Shown in pieces: positions 33,481 through 44,820 of a DNA stretch of 64,000 nucleotides. The notes under the pieces were generated by a model. That model was not told the DNA's origin. It saw nothing but the letters and a program-made list of their open reading frames with translations, and ran no database searches. Each line of letters starts with the position of its first letter. The first letter of the stretch is position 1. Location of the stretch: assembly GCA_036867785.1 (NCBI GenBank), contig CP145409.1:186001-250000 (forward strand). The letters are read 5' to 3'. This stretch comes from Plasmodiophora brassicae (taxonomy: Eukaryota; Endomyxa: Phytomyxea; Phytomyxea; Plasmodiophorida). A program made the position numbers and the translations under genes.

Positions 33481-33951
33481 ACGCACCAATCAGTACACTC
33501 GTTCGTATATACGGTTGTTGCATGCACGACGCCATTCACGGTTCAACGTCAGCAACGAAGTCGAGTACGAGTGGCGTTTCGCCTGTCCTGAGCTCGGGAC
33601 ACGCCCCCAGGCGGCATCGCCGACAACGAGGACGCAGTCGAGAAGCAGTGTATCTAGGGGCGTTGAACGCACTTCAGGGATTCGCTGCGCCGCGCGCTCT
33701 CCAAGCGATCTCGGCGACTGCCTGATCCCGGCCCCGAGACTGGGTATCCGTCACCTCCACAAGGCACTGCCGTCGTCGCCACCGTTCAGCGTTTGGGTGT
33801 ACCCAGAGCCGCCAGCCGTCAAAGTGCGTCCAGCTCCATGGGGTGGCCGCTTCCTGCCGGCGGTGCTGGACGGCACGCGAGCAGCGTTCGGCCGTTCGGG
33901 TCCGGCAAGAAGTTGCGACGGTGAGCTGCTGCCACGGACATTTTCGGCGCG
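33481..33951. other. Spacer between co-directional genes
   Basis: About 470 bp holding the NAGLU 3' end and the promoter of the WBP11-like gene. An open plus frame spans most of it but has no motif and runs over the start of the next gene in another frame. No repeat is seen. Confidence 0.35.
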
Positions 33952-34921
33952 ATGAACCCGGTCGAGAAATGGAGGTGGGCATGCCGGCTGGCTCTGGTGT
34001 GGGAAGGCGGGCGGCGGCTGACGGGCTGTGCTGGTTGTCGTTTGTAGAAAGAAGGAGAAGAAGAAGCAGGCGAAGAAGCACGCCGAGGATAAGGTTAAGG
34101 CGCGTCAGTCGATGATCATGTCGACGCGGACGCCGGAGCAGGTGTTGGGCGAGATCAAGCGCATCCAGTGGGCGGAACGCCAGGGCACAGCCGATCCGAA
34201 ACTATTGGCCCACAAACGACGTCTGCTGGAGGCACATCGTGACCTTACTGAACGACGCAGAATCGTTGAGGAACGCGCCCAGCACGACAGCTCCGTCGTT
34301 GTCAAAGGCCTCAGCAAGCTGCTCGGCCAGTCCTCGTCAGGATCGTCTTCCAAGCCTGTACCAGAATCGAAACAAGCCGAATCATTATCCGGGGCAGCAG
34401 CGCCGTCTCCTGACGATGAGCCGCCGCCACCGCCAAACTTGGCACCTGCTCATCTTGCCCCTCCCTGGGCAGTGCACGCCGCACCTTATCAACAGCAACA
34501 TCTGGCATCTTCCCACGAACCGCCACCGCCTCCTAACCTGGTGGCAGCACCGGTGTCATATGGTGGTGCACCGTCGTGGGGCACACAACAACGATTACCC
34601 GCACCGTCAATGCCTCAGCATGTCGCGCCTCGACACGTTCCCGATTCAAGGTCATTCATGCAGCAAGGACCCGTTATCCGTCGCGAACCGGTGGTCGAGT
34701 CAGGACCGCCCGTCATTGCTGGAACCGAGTTCATGCCGACGAGTATGATGGTGAGGCGGCCGCAGTCGAAACCGACGGCCCCGAAGCGCCGTCGTCTTGT
34801 CCCGATGCCACAACTGGCTCCACCGGTTGGCGATGGTTCTGCGACACCCCAGCCCCCTAGACAATCGGCCGTCAGCGCCGAAAGCGCTTACGATACGTTC
34901 ATGGCTGAACTGGGTAAATAA
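33952..34921 (+). CDS. WBP11-like splicing factor
   Basis: A 23-nt first exon (33952-33974) encodes MNPVEKWR and is joined across a 73-nt intron (33975-34047) to the main exon, giving 298 residues. The joined start MNPVEKWRKKEKKKQAKKH corresponds to the MNPTDxxRKExRKKE motif that opens plant and animal WBP11/Npw38-binding proteins. TPEQVLGEIKRIQ and ADPKLLAHKRRLLEAHRDLT follow, like the Wbp11 domain (DPKQIIRDMEKLD, LKDKRKKLRETFE). The middle is Pro-rich with two PPPPPNL motifs that could bind WW domains; the tail is basic then AESAYDTFMAELGK. WBP11 is a spliceosome-associated nuclear protein and PP1 regulator. The match rests on the N-terminal 90 residues. Confidence 0.65.
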
Positions 34922-35178
34922 TATCGAATGCTCCTCTTCTACCTGAGTAACCATGATATTGGCGGAAGCTTTTCCTGGGATCGGCGTATCCCGGGACGGC
35001 ACCACGTTGCCCAATTGGCATCCCGGAAGCGAAGGCCCGATCCGCACCCGTGGACGATTCTCGGTCCCTGTTATGTCGCTGGGGTTACGACCCCTGAACC
35101 GATGTGGGTATGTATGAAACACAAAATACTGGTATAGAGCCATAGACTATGATTGTAGGAAACACTGACAGGAGCACA

Positions 35179-37485
35179 TTACCGACGAGCCTTCTTGCGC
35201 GGCGAAGGCACCGATATCTTGTACTCGTCATGCGCTTCGAAATTCTGCCGGAGGATACTGGTGAGAACCAGCTCCTTATCGTACAATGTGTGCCCTTTCG
35301 TAGCCAGCTTCTCGTTCTCCTTGTCCAACTCGGTGGACGAGATGACGAACAAGTCAGGCGAAGGTAGAGGCGGTGATTTGCCTTCCACAACGGTACCGCC
35401 TACATAGATGTAATTACGAACATGCTGTAACGTCACGCGCAGAGCAAGTATACCTACCAGCGCACCCAATAATCGGTTTGAAATCGCTGGGAGACGGTTT
35501 GCATCCTTTCACCACCCAGAAGCGCTTTCCGCTGAGCAGCTTGTCACGGTGGGGCCTGGCCAACGTCACTTCGAGGTTGAATTTGAAGTTCTTCTCAGCG
35601 GGCTTATCCCGGACGCAGTATGGTGCACATTCTGCAGACCATGATCAGCACTTCACCGAGCTCCAATCCGAGACAGACGTCACCCACCTAAGAAATGCTT
35701 TTGAGCGGCGCTGTCCAGAAGCCACTGCTCGTTAACAATGTGCTTGGCCGTTGAGATTGCACAGAGGAACTGCGATAAAATCATCAGGACCCTTACAATC
35801 AAAGATAATGGTGCAGAGCAGACCTTAACGGTGCGTCGAACATGGTCACACACAAGGACAGTGGCCGCGCCAGGTTCCTCTGTAAGGACGCCTCCCAGAA
35901 CTTGTACCATCTGAACCATTGGATTGCCTGAGACGAATAACGAAACAAGGGCAGCTTCACGACGAACCTGCTGCAGATCTTCGGTTGCAATCCCAGTGAA
36001 CATGATGACAGGCGAGTCACGTTCAGGTTTCGCGCTCGGTTCCCTATTGAAATTCTTGGCTAAGACGACAGCCCCACGCGCGATGTGCAGATGACTGACT
36101 CGGCCACTGGTGGTTCTGGACTCGTCCCGTCCACATCGGACGCAGTCCCAATCGTAGCTGGGACCGTTTCTGGGTTCTCCTCTGGGCGCGAAACGATGGG
36201 AACTTCCGAAGAGACTTTGCCGTCATCTTCTTCAGGATTATCACGACGCTGCTTGCTGTCTTCCTGCACGTCTGGCGACGCAGGTAACGTGCGTTCAGCT
36301 ACATTCGTTGGCTTTGCACTTGCAGACTCATCATGTTCGTCGCTGTCTACCTGTTGAAAAGCTGAAGTACCTGGACACTATATCAGCACGGTCTGCAATG
36401 TGTAGAAAACGCAGATTACGAGAATTCGCAGCTCGTCGACGCTTTCGAACAACGGTGCCAGACTTTGACTGGGATGGCGTTGCCGTAACGCGATTCGTTC
36501 GATGCGGTAATATGACGCTTTCTCCAGCAGGGTGCGTTTCACTGGACGTCAACAACGACACTGGCTTGTCAGCCATATCATCAGGCACGCGGGGAGCTGG
36601 GATCTCCAACGGGGTCATTTCCAAACCTGGCTCGGCCTCAGATGGGTGCATTTCAGGGGAACCCGGAGGTGATGGTCCTCGAGAGCTGTGGCCGACAGCC
36701 GTAGAAGGCCCCTGGTCCACATCCATGTCGTTTGTTCCGTTCTTTGCAGCAGGTGGCTCGACACCAAGGACTGACGCCGTGCCTACATCGGCGGGTTCCA
36801 CAGGAGGACTCAACGCAACGAGCGGAGGCGTACCACCAAGAACAGGAGATTGTGCACCGTCAAGTGCAGGCGACAAGTCAGGTTGGGGACTGCCAGGAAC
36901 TAAGTACGCCTCAGACGACGACCTCGACGCAATATCATCCTTATCGACTGAGGTAACGGCATCGTCTGCAGGTTCCTCATCCATAGCAAGCGTTCTCGTA
37001 TCGCTGAATTGCTCCGGACAGAAGTCCACCTTCGGCGGCGACCCGCTTTGTTCCGACTGCCCAGTGTTCTGAATAAGAACTGTAGCGCGCATGCGGTAAC
37101 CAGATAGACTAACCTTCGTGAGCGTGAACGCAGCGTCTCCAAATGTGACGACGGAGCCTGGCGGGACCGCGTACCAGACGTTCGGACGGATTCGCGGCTG
37201 CTCAGAGGGGACGGCAGACGACAAGGACTGCAAACGAACACCATTCACGGACCCGACGTCCATAACGAAGACAAAGTCACTATCCGGGTTGTGATCTGCA
37301 CAATTGGTTTAAGGCGGCTCGTAACCTCGCACGAATGTCAGTACCGTACCGATGACCGCGTGGCGATGCGACACGCGCCTAGAGTCGACAACAACGGACG
37401 CACGCGCATCCCTGCCGACGACATGCTCCCCGGGTGCCAGGCAGACCACGTTTTCAGCGCCGACACGGCTCAGCCTCAGACTCAT
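35179..37485 (-). CDS. FHA and tandem-BRCT protein, MDC1-like layout
   Basis: DNA-damage adaptor architecture. The first exon (from Met 37485) encodes CLAPGEHVVGRDARASVVVD and SRRVSHRHAVI, the FHA core with GR and SxxH phospho-Thr contacts. The next exon continues DHNPDSDFVFVMDVGSVNGV, the conserved FHA N-G loop, then a long linker rich in SP/TP sites. Near the C terminus are VIMFTGIATEDLQQVRREAA, VLGGVLTEEPGAATVLVCDH and KHIVNEQWLLDSAAQKHF (BRCT 1, with the conserved Trp). LLSGKRFWVVKGCKPSPSDF, then GGTVVEGKSPPLP, VISSTELDKENEK and LYDKELVLTSILRQNFE form BRCT 2. A basic KKARR ends it. FHA at the N terminus and tandem BRCT at the C terminus is the MDC1 arrangement; Nbs1 has all three domains at the N terminus. 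About six introns. Confidence 0.75.
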
Positions 37486-37933
37486 CGCCTGGTGCCCTGG
37501 CTGCAGTTGGGTCGCGCAGTCCGCCTCGCGCCACGCTCGGCAACAGCGCAATGATCGTCTCTGCCTTGGGAGGGGGACGCACCCACGACACCGAATGGCT
37601 TCTCGGATTCCGTTATTGCCGGGCCATACCATCGGGACACTCCACGAACTTACCGTTTCGTTGAGCGATCACATACACCCGCTACGAGGTTCGAGAACAT
37701 AACCCGGTGTTGTTTCGCCAGTGCCGTTACGCGTGTGCGTCGGAACTCCTAAACGGCGTCGTACGGAGCCAGTGAGGGGTGGGTACTACTGGCCGCTGCC
37801 GCCGGCACGTAGTTCATCGCCGCAGTTTCTTCATTTGGGTGAGGGCGACCCGCAGCCGTACTGCTGCTGTGCCGGTGACTGGCTGGGAGGGGGTGCAGGG
37901 TGCTGCGTAGGCGTCGTCCCCACCGGTCGCTCG
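37486..37933. other. Divergent promoter region
   Basis: About 450 bp between the FHA/BRCT gene (minus) and the SAPS-like gene (plus). A plus frame from 37721 is open into the SAPS gene but is Cys/Gly-rich and unlike the downstream protein, so it is taken as 5' UTR. No TATA-like element is obvious. Confidence 0.35.
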
Positions 37934-40225
37934 ATGACGATGGCCGTCGGCGGCGACGGCGATGGCCAGGAAACCGATCCTGCTCTGCTCGATCTGGTCG
38001 GCAGGCTGAGCGCCTTGGACGACGACAGTGACGCCGATGACGAATTGTTTGACGAGATTGTCGAGTTCACAAAATCGAAAGTATATTACTCGTCAGGCGT
38101 TCTGTTGAGATTCTAATTCGGTACGATAGGCCAGCGACGTCCAGGACTGCTGTCGGCTCGTCCAACAACTTGTTCAAGTGCTCGACGTCAGCGATATTGC
38201 GTTGCCCGATACGTTCCTGGCGACCCTGCTGCCGGCGCTTGCGACTAAGACCGCTGAGGACAACGCCGAGGTCGTGGATGCTACGTTCCAGCTGTTACTG
38301 AAGCAAATAGCAGGTATGGCTTGGTGATTGCAGAGTGCCCGACGACGTTTTACTGCATCTAATGTTGTATGCCAGATTGGAGCAGTGACTTCGTTCTTAT
38401 CGATGCTCTCGTGTCCCATTGCTCAAACCGCTTGCCAGCATCATCGGTGTCTCACCTTACCTGCCTAAATATGATCTCCGCCATGCTGATTCAGTTTCCA
38501 TTTCGCGAGCGGCCCGAAACGACCTGGACAGCTATAAGCGAGCTTGTTGACGAGTCCATGCGTGGCGAAAAGACGCGAATATCGTCGCTGCGTTTGCTGA
38601 CACACTGCTTTGTGCTGCGTCCGTGCGTGTTCTCGCGTCAGGTTCGGTCCCTGGATGCCGAACTGAAACAGGACATGCGCGATATTGTCATGCAAACCGA
38701 ATCGTCAACGGAAGACATGATGTTGCAATCAGTCTTCCGGATGCTGAAGAGGTACCTGGCTATGCCTGTTCCGTCCAGTGCCGAATCCGTCGACGCGGTT
38801 GATGAGTCAGCCTGGGCGCTTGAGGAGTTCCTGGATCTGGATCATCCCCGGTTCACGCCACGTATGTTGAATTTCCTTTGTCAGCCTAGCGTCTGCGAGT
38901 CGTTCATTCACTTCATTACCCGCTGCAAAGTACCGAACCCGCCTGTTGGGAAAACTGAGCTCCATGGCGCTCTTCGCCAGTCGTACAAAGTTATGCGACT
39001 GGTGACAGCGAACGACGCCAATGTTACCGCGTTACTCAAGGTGCAGGGCTCCCGCATCGCTCGACAACTGTTTCAAGAAGGATTCGACCCGGCCCATGCC
39101 AATTTGTACCATGTTGCGGCGCTTCTCGTTCACATGCTGACCGTTAACCCTGTCGCCGTCTGCCATGCGTTCCTGACCCTTCAACCGTCCCCCATCGACG
39201 CCATGATTCGCGTTATCCACGAGCCCGCCGTCGCCCAGCTCGTCGTCATGCTGGCAGGTCAGCCCTCTTTGTTCGAAACATTTCGTGACGATTGCTTGCT
39301 GCCCAAGATGGTCGACCTGGTGATGCGCGATAATAACGACAAGATTGCGTCGTTGGTTGCACATCTTCTCGAAATGTGGTCGATCATGCCCCCAGCTAAG
39401 ATACTTTTCGAGCTGCATGGCGAGGAGGGTGGCATCTTCTCCCGAATTGCGGCGGGCAGTCTGACGGCACGTTCCACGATCGTATTGCTTAACGCGCTCT
39501 GTCGCATGGTGGCACTGTCACGATGTGCAATTGCAATTGCCTTGCAAGAACGTGCTTCCGTTGGTGACAGTACGGAGGACCTGTCAGATTCGCTGGCATC
39601 TTTGAAGCTTGATCAGGAGTCGGGTGCTGGTGGTGAGCCCTCTGACGATGCTGACGACGTCCTCCGGCAGGTCTCGCGATCCTTGCATAGACTGATCCCG
39701 TTGGCATCTGCTGCTGTGGACGACGATAGCCTATGGGGATCGAAGTCATTCTCACCGGAACGGTTAGCATTGCTGGCATTGCTCGTCACGATGGTCGTGC
39801 AATGTACCGAAAGCAATGACAAGGTCGCCCTGAAGGCTTCGCTATGGCCACGACTATGGAAGTGGACCAGCGATCCATTCACAAGCCCATTAGTATTGGT
39901 TCAGTTGCACCGGCTGTGGCGTGCTGCGATAATGAATCCAGTGCTGCGCGAAGTCGCCTTCAACGGCATCGAGCACGATGTTGTTGCCACGGTGGTCTCT
40001 ATGTGCACATCAAAGAAGGCCGCGAGCTCCACAGTGAAGACTGTCATGCTGGATCTGTACGACATCATTCAGTCGGTTTACCTGGACTCGGCCCGAGGTG
40101 ACGGTACCGGCTCCGAAAGCAGTCTGCTGTCTGCGTTTCTGCATGCATCCGACGAAGGCGATGAAGGCCCGTCCTCATCTGACAACGCCGACTTTCCTTC
40201 GAAAGAAGTGTCATCCGTTCGATAA
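37934..40225 (+). CDS. SAPS-domain (PP6/Sit4 regulatory subunit-like) helical repeat protein
   Basis: Three exons: 37934 to about 38078 (acidic N terminus, DDDSDADDELFDEIVEFTKS), about 38134-38311 (LVQQLVQVLDVSDIALPDTF) and about 38372-40225. The last joins as KQIADWSSDFVLIDAL across a GTATGG...GCCAG intron. The C-terminal half fits the SAPS family: EEFLDLDHPRFTPRMLNFLC, QPSVCESFIHFITRC, SYKVMRLVTANDANVTALL, YHVAALLVHMLTVNPVAVCH, DDCLLPKMVDLVMRDNNDKI and IFSRIAAGSLTARSTIVLLN follow the order of PP6R proteins. SAPS subunits target the PP6/Sit4 phosphatase. About 230 residues of ARM-like sequence precede the first SAPS-like helix, more than is usual. It ends with an acidic tail. The family call is moderate; a general HEAT/ARM protein is the alternative. 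Confidence 0.6.
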
Positions 40226-40356
40226 ACCAGTTCGCGCTTTGCAATGATGAAACGACGTCTCTTGAGAAGAGCCGCGTCAACTTTCCTCTTCAGTCGAGGC
40301 CAGAAACCGCTCATAGAGTCGTGCAACGAGACGTTGGTCGCGACGCGTAAAAAGTC

Positions 40357-40361
40357 AAAAA
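40357..40361 (-). terminator. Pol III terminator of tRNA-Arg
   Basis: Downstream of the tRNA on its own strand is a run of five T (plus-strand AAAAA around 40357-40361), with another at about 40349-40353. Four or more T in the non-template strand end Pol III transcription. Confidence 0.7.
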
Positions 40362-40370
40362 TAGCCGGTA

Positions 40371-40442
40371 GCTCCTGCCGAGATTCGAACTCGGAATCTC
40401 GTGCTCCGTAGGCACGCGCCTTAACCATTGGGCCACAGGGGC
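40371..40442 (-). tRNA. trnR-ACG: tRNA-Arg (anticodon ACG)
   Basis: A 72-nt cloverleaf reads on the minus strand. Acceptor stem: GCCCCTG pairs with CAGGAGC with one C-A mismatch at position 3. D arm: GCCC-AATGGTTA-AGGC. Anticodon stem-loop: CGTGC-CTACGGA-GCACG with anticodon ACG, decoding CGN Arg codons after inosine modification. T arm: CCGAG-TTCGAAT-CTCGG. Internal A and B boxes for Pol III are present, and there is no intron. The A-box and B-box lie at the usual spacing. Confidence 0.93.
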
Positions 40443-40540
40443 AGTACAGCTGCACCTGATTCTATTTTTATGAATGAAGACAGATAACGCTGCAGACTGC
40501 GGTCATTTCAGTGTCGCTTGCCGTGCGCGAAGTGTCGGCA

Positions 40541-42069
40541 ATGGCGAACATCGACTGGTCCCGGCGGCTGCCGTCGGACCTGACTATGATGGTATTCGGG
40601 TATTTGGACGAGCGATCTGTGTGCGGCCTGTCGGCGACGTGCCGCGCATGGAGCTCGTTTGCCGGCCAGCCCTCGTTATGGTTTGAGATCTGCAATCGGA
40701 CGCAAGGCAGCGTCGACTCGGATACGTCTCGGCACTGGAAGGATAAGTTTCGCGAGCGCTTGCAGGCGAGGCGATCGTTCCTGCAGAATCGTGGGCTCTT
40801 CTCGCGGACGGCGGTCGGCGTCATTGCCGTGTGTCTGTGCACGGTATTCGCGATCATGTCTGCACGCGATGTCGCTCTTCAGGCGCATCGCCTCTCTGTC
40901 GCCGCCCACTCCGACCCAATCATCGCCCGCGTGATTCACTCCCATGTTGAGGAGCATACGTCAGGATCGGTCCATGACGACAACGAGGACGAGCATGAGT
41001 TTGAGTACGAACCTGTCATTGCGTACTCAGCTGTCTGGAATCAGCGGAACCTGTCATCAAGGTCAGTTCAAAATGGCCACGAATCGTGCTTAACTGAATC
41101 CCCAACAGCACCTTCTGGCCATTGCCATATGGGCACCTGCGTTTAGCGTCATTAGAGGATGCCGAGGATGTGATGCGTTCGTATCCAGTCGGCTCCGACC
41201 TGCACGTATTTGTTGTCGATGGGTACAGTTTCGTGCACATGGTTCCTATGTTCGAACCCATTGGCATGATGGTGGTCGCCTTGGCCATATCGTGTTTGGC
41301 TGCGATTTTCACGGTCCTGTCGCCGCCGATAACTGTCATACGCCCTGATACGACCGACTTGAAAACGTACAGTGACGCCATTGGACGGTACGCGTACCCG
41401 CTCATTGACGACCGGTTCGACGACATCGTGGACCGGCGTCGAAGAGGATTCCTTCTGGTGTTCGCGTCTGTTATATTCCATTGTTTGGCGACGCCTGCTC
41501 TGGTCCATTACGTGGCCTGGGTTGGCGTTGGCGGCGTACTCTTTGAGATGTGGGTTTTGGCATTTGTCTCCGAAGCGATCGCGATGTATGCGTTATGGAA
41601 CGCGCGCCTTTACCTGGTTCGTCGCTTTCAGGCGTTCCTGTTCAGCGATCGACGGCCCTACCTGGTGCCGGAAGCACCTAACGTCGTCCATGTCGTGCTG
41701 AAAACGCAGATGCACATCTTCGTGGAATCCGTTTCCATCGTCGCGTCACTGACCCGAGTGGACCGCGAGGTCGTACGCGCGCCTGGCGAACCCGATCGCA
41801 CCCGCCTCAATCACACCCTCCTGCACGTGCAAGACACACCCGTCGATCATGCACGAGCAGCCGAATTAGTTCCCGGAGAGCACCTCGTCGGCCAGAGCAC
41901 CCTCGTCATCGACAGACGACATGAGCAATCCACGCGCAGCGATCACGCCGGGTATCCCCGTTTCGTCTGGAAGCTCGCGGTTGTGACGAAAGCGCGCGAC
42001 CTGCCATCGTTCACCGACGACGTCATTGTCGTCGTGTCCGATCCACCAACAAGCGTGACGTTGCAGTAA
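40541..42069 (+). CDS. Membrane-anchored F-box protein with C-terminal beta-sandwich-like domain
   Basis: About 470 residues in two exons. Exon 1 starts MANIDWSRRLPSDLTMMVFG and contains an F-box at residues about 8-50 (LPSDLTMMVFGYLDERSVCG, then LSATCRAWSSFAGQPSLWFE). A transmembrane segment follows (FSRTAVGVIAVCLCTVFAIM), then an acidic linker. A donor GTCAGT near 41061 and acceptor near 41146-41155 join it to exon 2, which has spans GMMVVALAISCLAAIFTVLS, GFLLVFASVIFHCLATPALV and MWVLAFVSEAIAMYALWNA. The C terminus (VPGEHLVGQSTLVIDRR, then YPRFVWKLAVVTKARDLPSF) resembles the arrestin-like beta-sandwich found after DUF3592-type membrane proteins. A membrane SCF adaptor is a fair inference. 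I know no described protein with this combination. Confidence 0.65.
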
Positions 42070-42161
42070 ACGAATAGCATTGGCAGTGCCTGGACGATGG
42101 GCCACATCTGCCTGAAATAGGTAAGCGGCCGGGCATTGCGGTATTATCGCGGCATTGCCTG

Positions 42162-44734
42162 ATGGAGGCGGCTGGTGATGACGACGACCATATCGCGTTC
42201 GACATGGGGCTGACGGCCGAGGAGCTGGCCGAATGCGGCCTGACGCTGGACGACCTGCGGGACCACGACGATGACGACGAGAAGACGACGAAGCGGCGGA
42301 GGGACCCGGGGCGGGCGCCGGCCGACGCGGACGTGTCCGATAACAATGAGGACGGCCTGATGCAGGAGCTGCGCGATCTGGGCTATTCGGGGTCCGATAT
42401 CGATGAAGCCGACGCCGACGCCCATGATGATGATCACATCTCCGACGTGCAACTCGATCATGATGACGGTGAGCCAGCAGACGTGGACGTGGCAGAAGTG
42501 GAAGCAGAGGCGGCCGCGGAAGTGGAAGCAGAGGCGGCCGCCGAAGTGGAAGCAGAGGCGGCCGCCGAAGTGGAAGCCGACGCCGTCGCCGACGAAGTAC
42601 CTGCTGGGGACGAGGAGCCACAGCCGACGGTGAATCCGACTCTGGAGGAGCGGAAAGTGTCGATCCAGAAGGAGATCGGCGACCTGAAGACGAAGGCGGT
42701 GATGCTGAATCGGCAGAACAAGAAGGCGGACGCGCTTACGTTGATGGCTCGCATCAAGCGCCTGCAGGCAACGTACGACACGCTGAGCGGTCCAGCAAGC
42801 ACGCCGAATGTTTCCGCGCCACCCGCCGGCGACACAGACTCGCGACAGGAGCTCGCCCAGGCAGTCAACTCGCGGCTGACCGAGTATACGACAGAGGCGC
42901 TGAAGCTGAAACGTGCCGGAAACGTTGATGCGGCCAGAAAGCTCATGCCTGCTGTCAATGCCTTGCGGCAATTCAAACAGCAGATTGATTCGGGACAGAC
43001 GGTGTCGGTGAAAGTTGCCGAGTTGCCCCCTTCATTAGCGGGGTCAACGGGCCCGTCAGCGCCTGCGGAATCGAAGGAGAAAGCCTCGTCTGGCACAGAT
43101 GCTGCCAGTGAGAGGGCGGCTGCGTTCGAGGCGCTTGCCGACCAGTTGAAGACGCAGGTGGCACGAACGTACAATGAGGCGAAGGAGGCCCTGAAACTGG
43201 ACCGTAAAGACGAAGCAAGGGCTATCATGGCCGTCAAGACCCGGACGGAGAGAGATCTTCAATCGCTGTACTGACGACTGCCCATGTGATATGTCATAGC
43301 AACTGACCATTTGTGTAGTGCAACGCTGCGCGCATCGGGAGCGCCGCCGCCTACGCTGGCGACCGTCCCCAGACAGCTCAGTTACCTGCGCTCGTTCAAC
43401 CACATTGGATCGAACCAGCTGGAACTGGAAATTCGCAAAGCGGAAGGCCTGTCTCCACCGTCGGGATGGAACATGTGCACGTCCTTTGTTTCGTACGAGT
43501 TTTCGTATCCCAAAGATGTCATTCAACGAGGGGTAACGCCGACCGTCGCTGATAGTGACGACCCAAGTGAGATCCCTTTTCATGGTCGTGTCCCATTGAA
43601 CTGACAGGTTGTAGTGTACAACTTCAAGAAGCTCCTATCCTTCCCTAGACCGAAGCGCGCTGGCAGGATGTCAGATGCCACTGTCATGGTCGTTGCAACT
43701 TGATACTGACTCGCTGTGGGGTAGGTTCAACTTCGTCAAGATAACGTTTTCCGTTCAAGTCCCGCGACGCCTGCAAATCCTGTTCAAGCCAATTCAGCTT
43801 GGCTATGCTGAGGTCAAGCTGGGTGACCTTTTGAACAAATCCGAGATTGTGGCGACTCTACCTGTATTCTGGGCAGGTCTAAGTTCTGTAATGCTTCCTA
43901 ACGTTTTCTTTTCTTTCAGCTGAAAGGTGGCGGTCGTGGCAAGCTGTTCGTCGCATTACGGTTGCGTGTGCCTCTTGAAGGCCAAGATTTGGCGACGAAG
44001 CTTGTTGAAGACGTATTTATTCGAGGTTAGCCACGGTGCCTGTTTGCTCCAAATGTTCGTGATCTCACCTCCGCGATCCAGGCAGCGCTCCTAGCTCGCT
44101 GTCGTCGCCGACCTCAGAGTCTAGAATACCGTTTGTTTTCCCAGACGACAGTTCCCGACGTGCTACCTGACTGTGGCGTCGTATCAGGCAACCTGTGGCT
44201 GTCGAACGGGCCAAGGCGCAAGCTCAACCTCGCCCTGCCGCTCAAATTCCCCGTCAAACGCCATCGCCTGCTAGTAAGCCGGCGCCGCCTGATACTGTCG
44301 GCAGTTGCCCTTCAGGCATTGATGAAAATGATTGGAAGGTCGACGCGCATTCGCTGTGGGTAGTAGGAGCTGACGTGGTTCACTAGGACCCGCATCGAAT
44401 CGCGTCTATTTGTTCAAATGACGTCCTCGAGTGGATTCTAGAACGCACTACGACCGAAATAGGTACTCGTCGTGCGAAGAAGCAGGAAGTGCCACCGGCT
44501 CTGCTGGAGCGGTACCAGGCTGTTTCCCTGCAAAAGGAGAAGCTCGAGCAGAGCGTCGAAGATGGCTCCCTGACCCTGCCGGCCTACCTTGAACGTTTGA
44601 AGGTCGACATTGCCCGCCTATCTGCCCTGCAAACAGCTCTTCGTAATGCAGGTCGCACGAAAGACGCCGATTTCGTTCAGGCTCGACTGAACATCGAGCA
44701 GAAGGAATTCGATACTGCCAATTCGAATGTATAG
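42162..44734 (+). CDS. CC2D1/Lgd-like DM14 and C2 domain protein
   Basis: ESCRT-III (CHMP4/Shrub) regulator of endosomal sorting. The first exon (42162-43274) has an acidic N terminus, a 24-bp tandem repeat coding for EVEAEAAA, and three DM14-type helical hairpins: VSIQKEIGDLKTKAVMLNRQ with KADALTLMARIKRLQ; LTEYTTEALKLKRAGNVDAA with RKLMPAVNALRQF; and TQVARTYNEAKEALKLDRKD. Later exons encode LRSFNHIGSNQLELEIRKAE and SYEFSYPKDVIQRGVTPTV, then FVKITFSVQVPRRLQILFKP and GGRGKLFVALRLRVPLEG, the C2 domain. The last exon gives PPALLERYQAVSLQKEKLEQ and ALQTALRNAGRTKDADFVQA, a final coiled hairpin. Order matches CC2D1A/B and fly Lgd; DM14 number is three rather than four. At least six introns. Confidence 0.85.
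42490..42582 (+). repeat. 24-bp coding minisatellite in CC2D1
   Basis: About three and a half tandem copies of a 24-bp unit (gaagtggaagcagaggcggc plus four bases) differ by single bases. Each codes for EVEAEAAA, extending an acidic/Ala helix between the N terminus and the first DM14 domain. Likely variable in length between strains. Confidence 0.85.
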
Positions 44735-44820
44735 TAACGGTTACGTACACAGTTTCAGTGCCGCGATCACGATTGGAAACTCTGAAACGGAGACTGTATT
44801 CGTCCTGAATTCCGACAGGG

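Noticed and set aside
34028-34105. WBP11-like protein starting at the in-exon frame MLVVVCRKKEKK
   Set aside because: The first residues there are intron sequence; a 23-nt upstream exon ending at a donor gives MNPVEKWRKKEKKK, which matches the family start.
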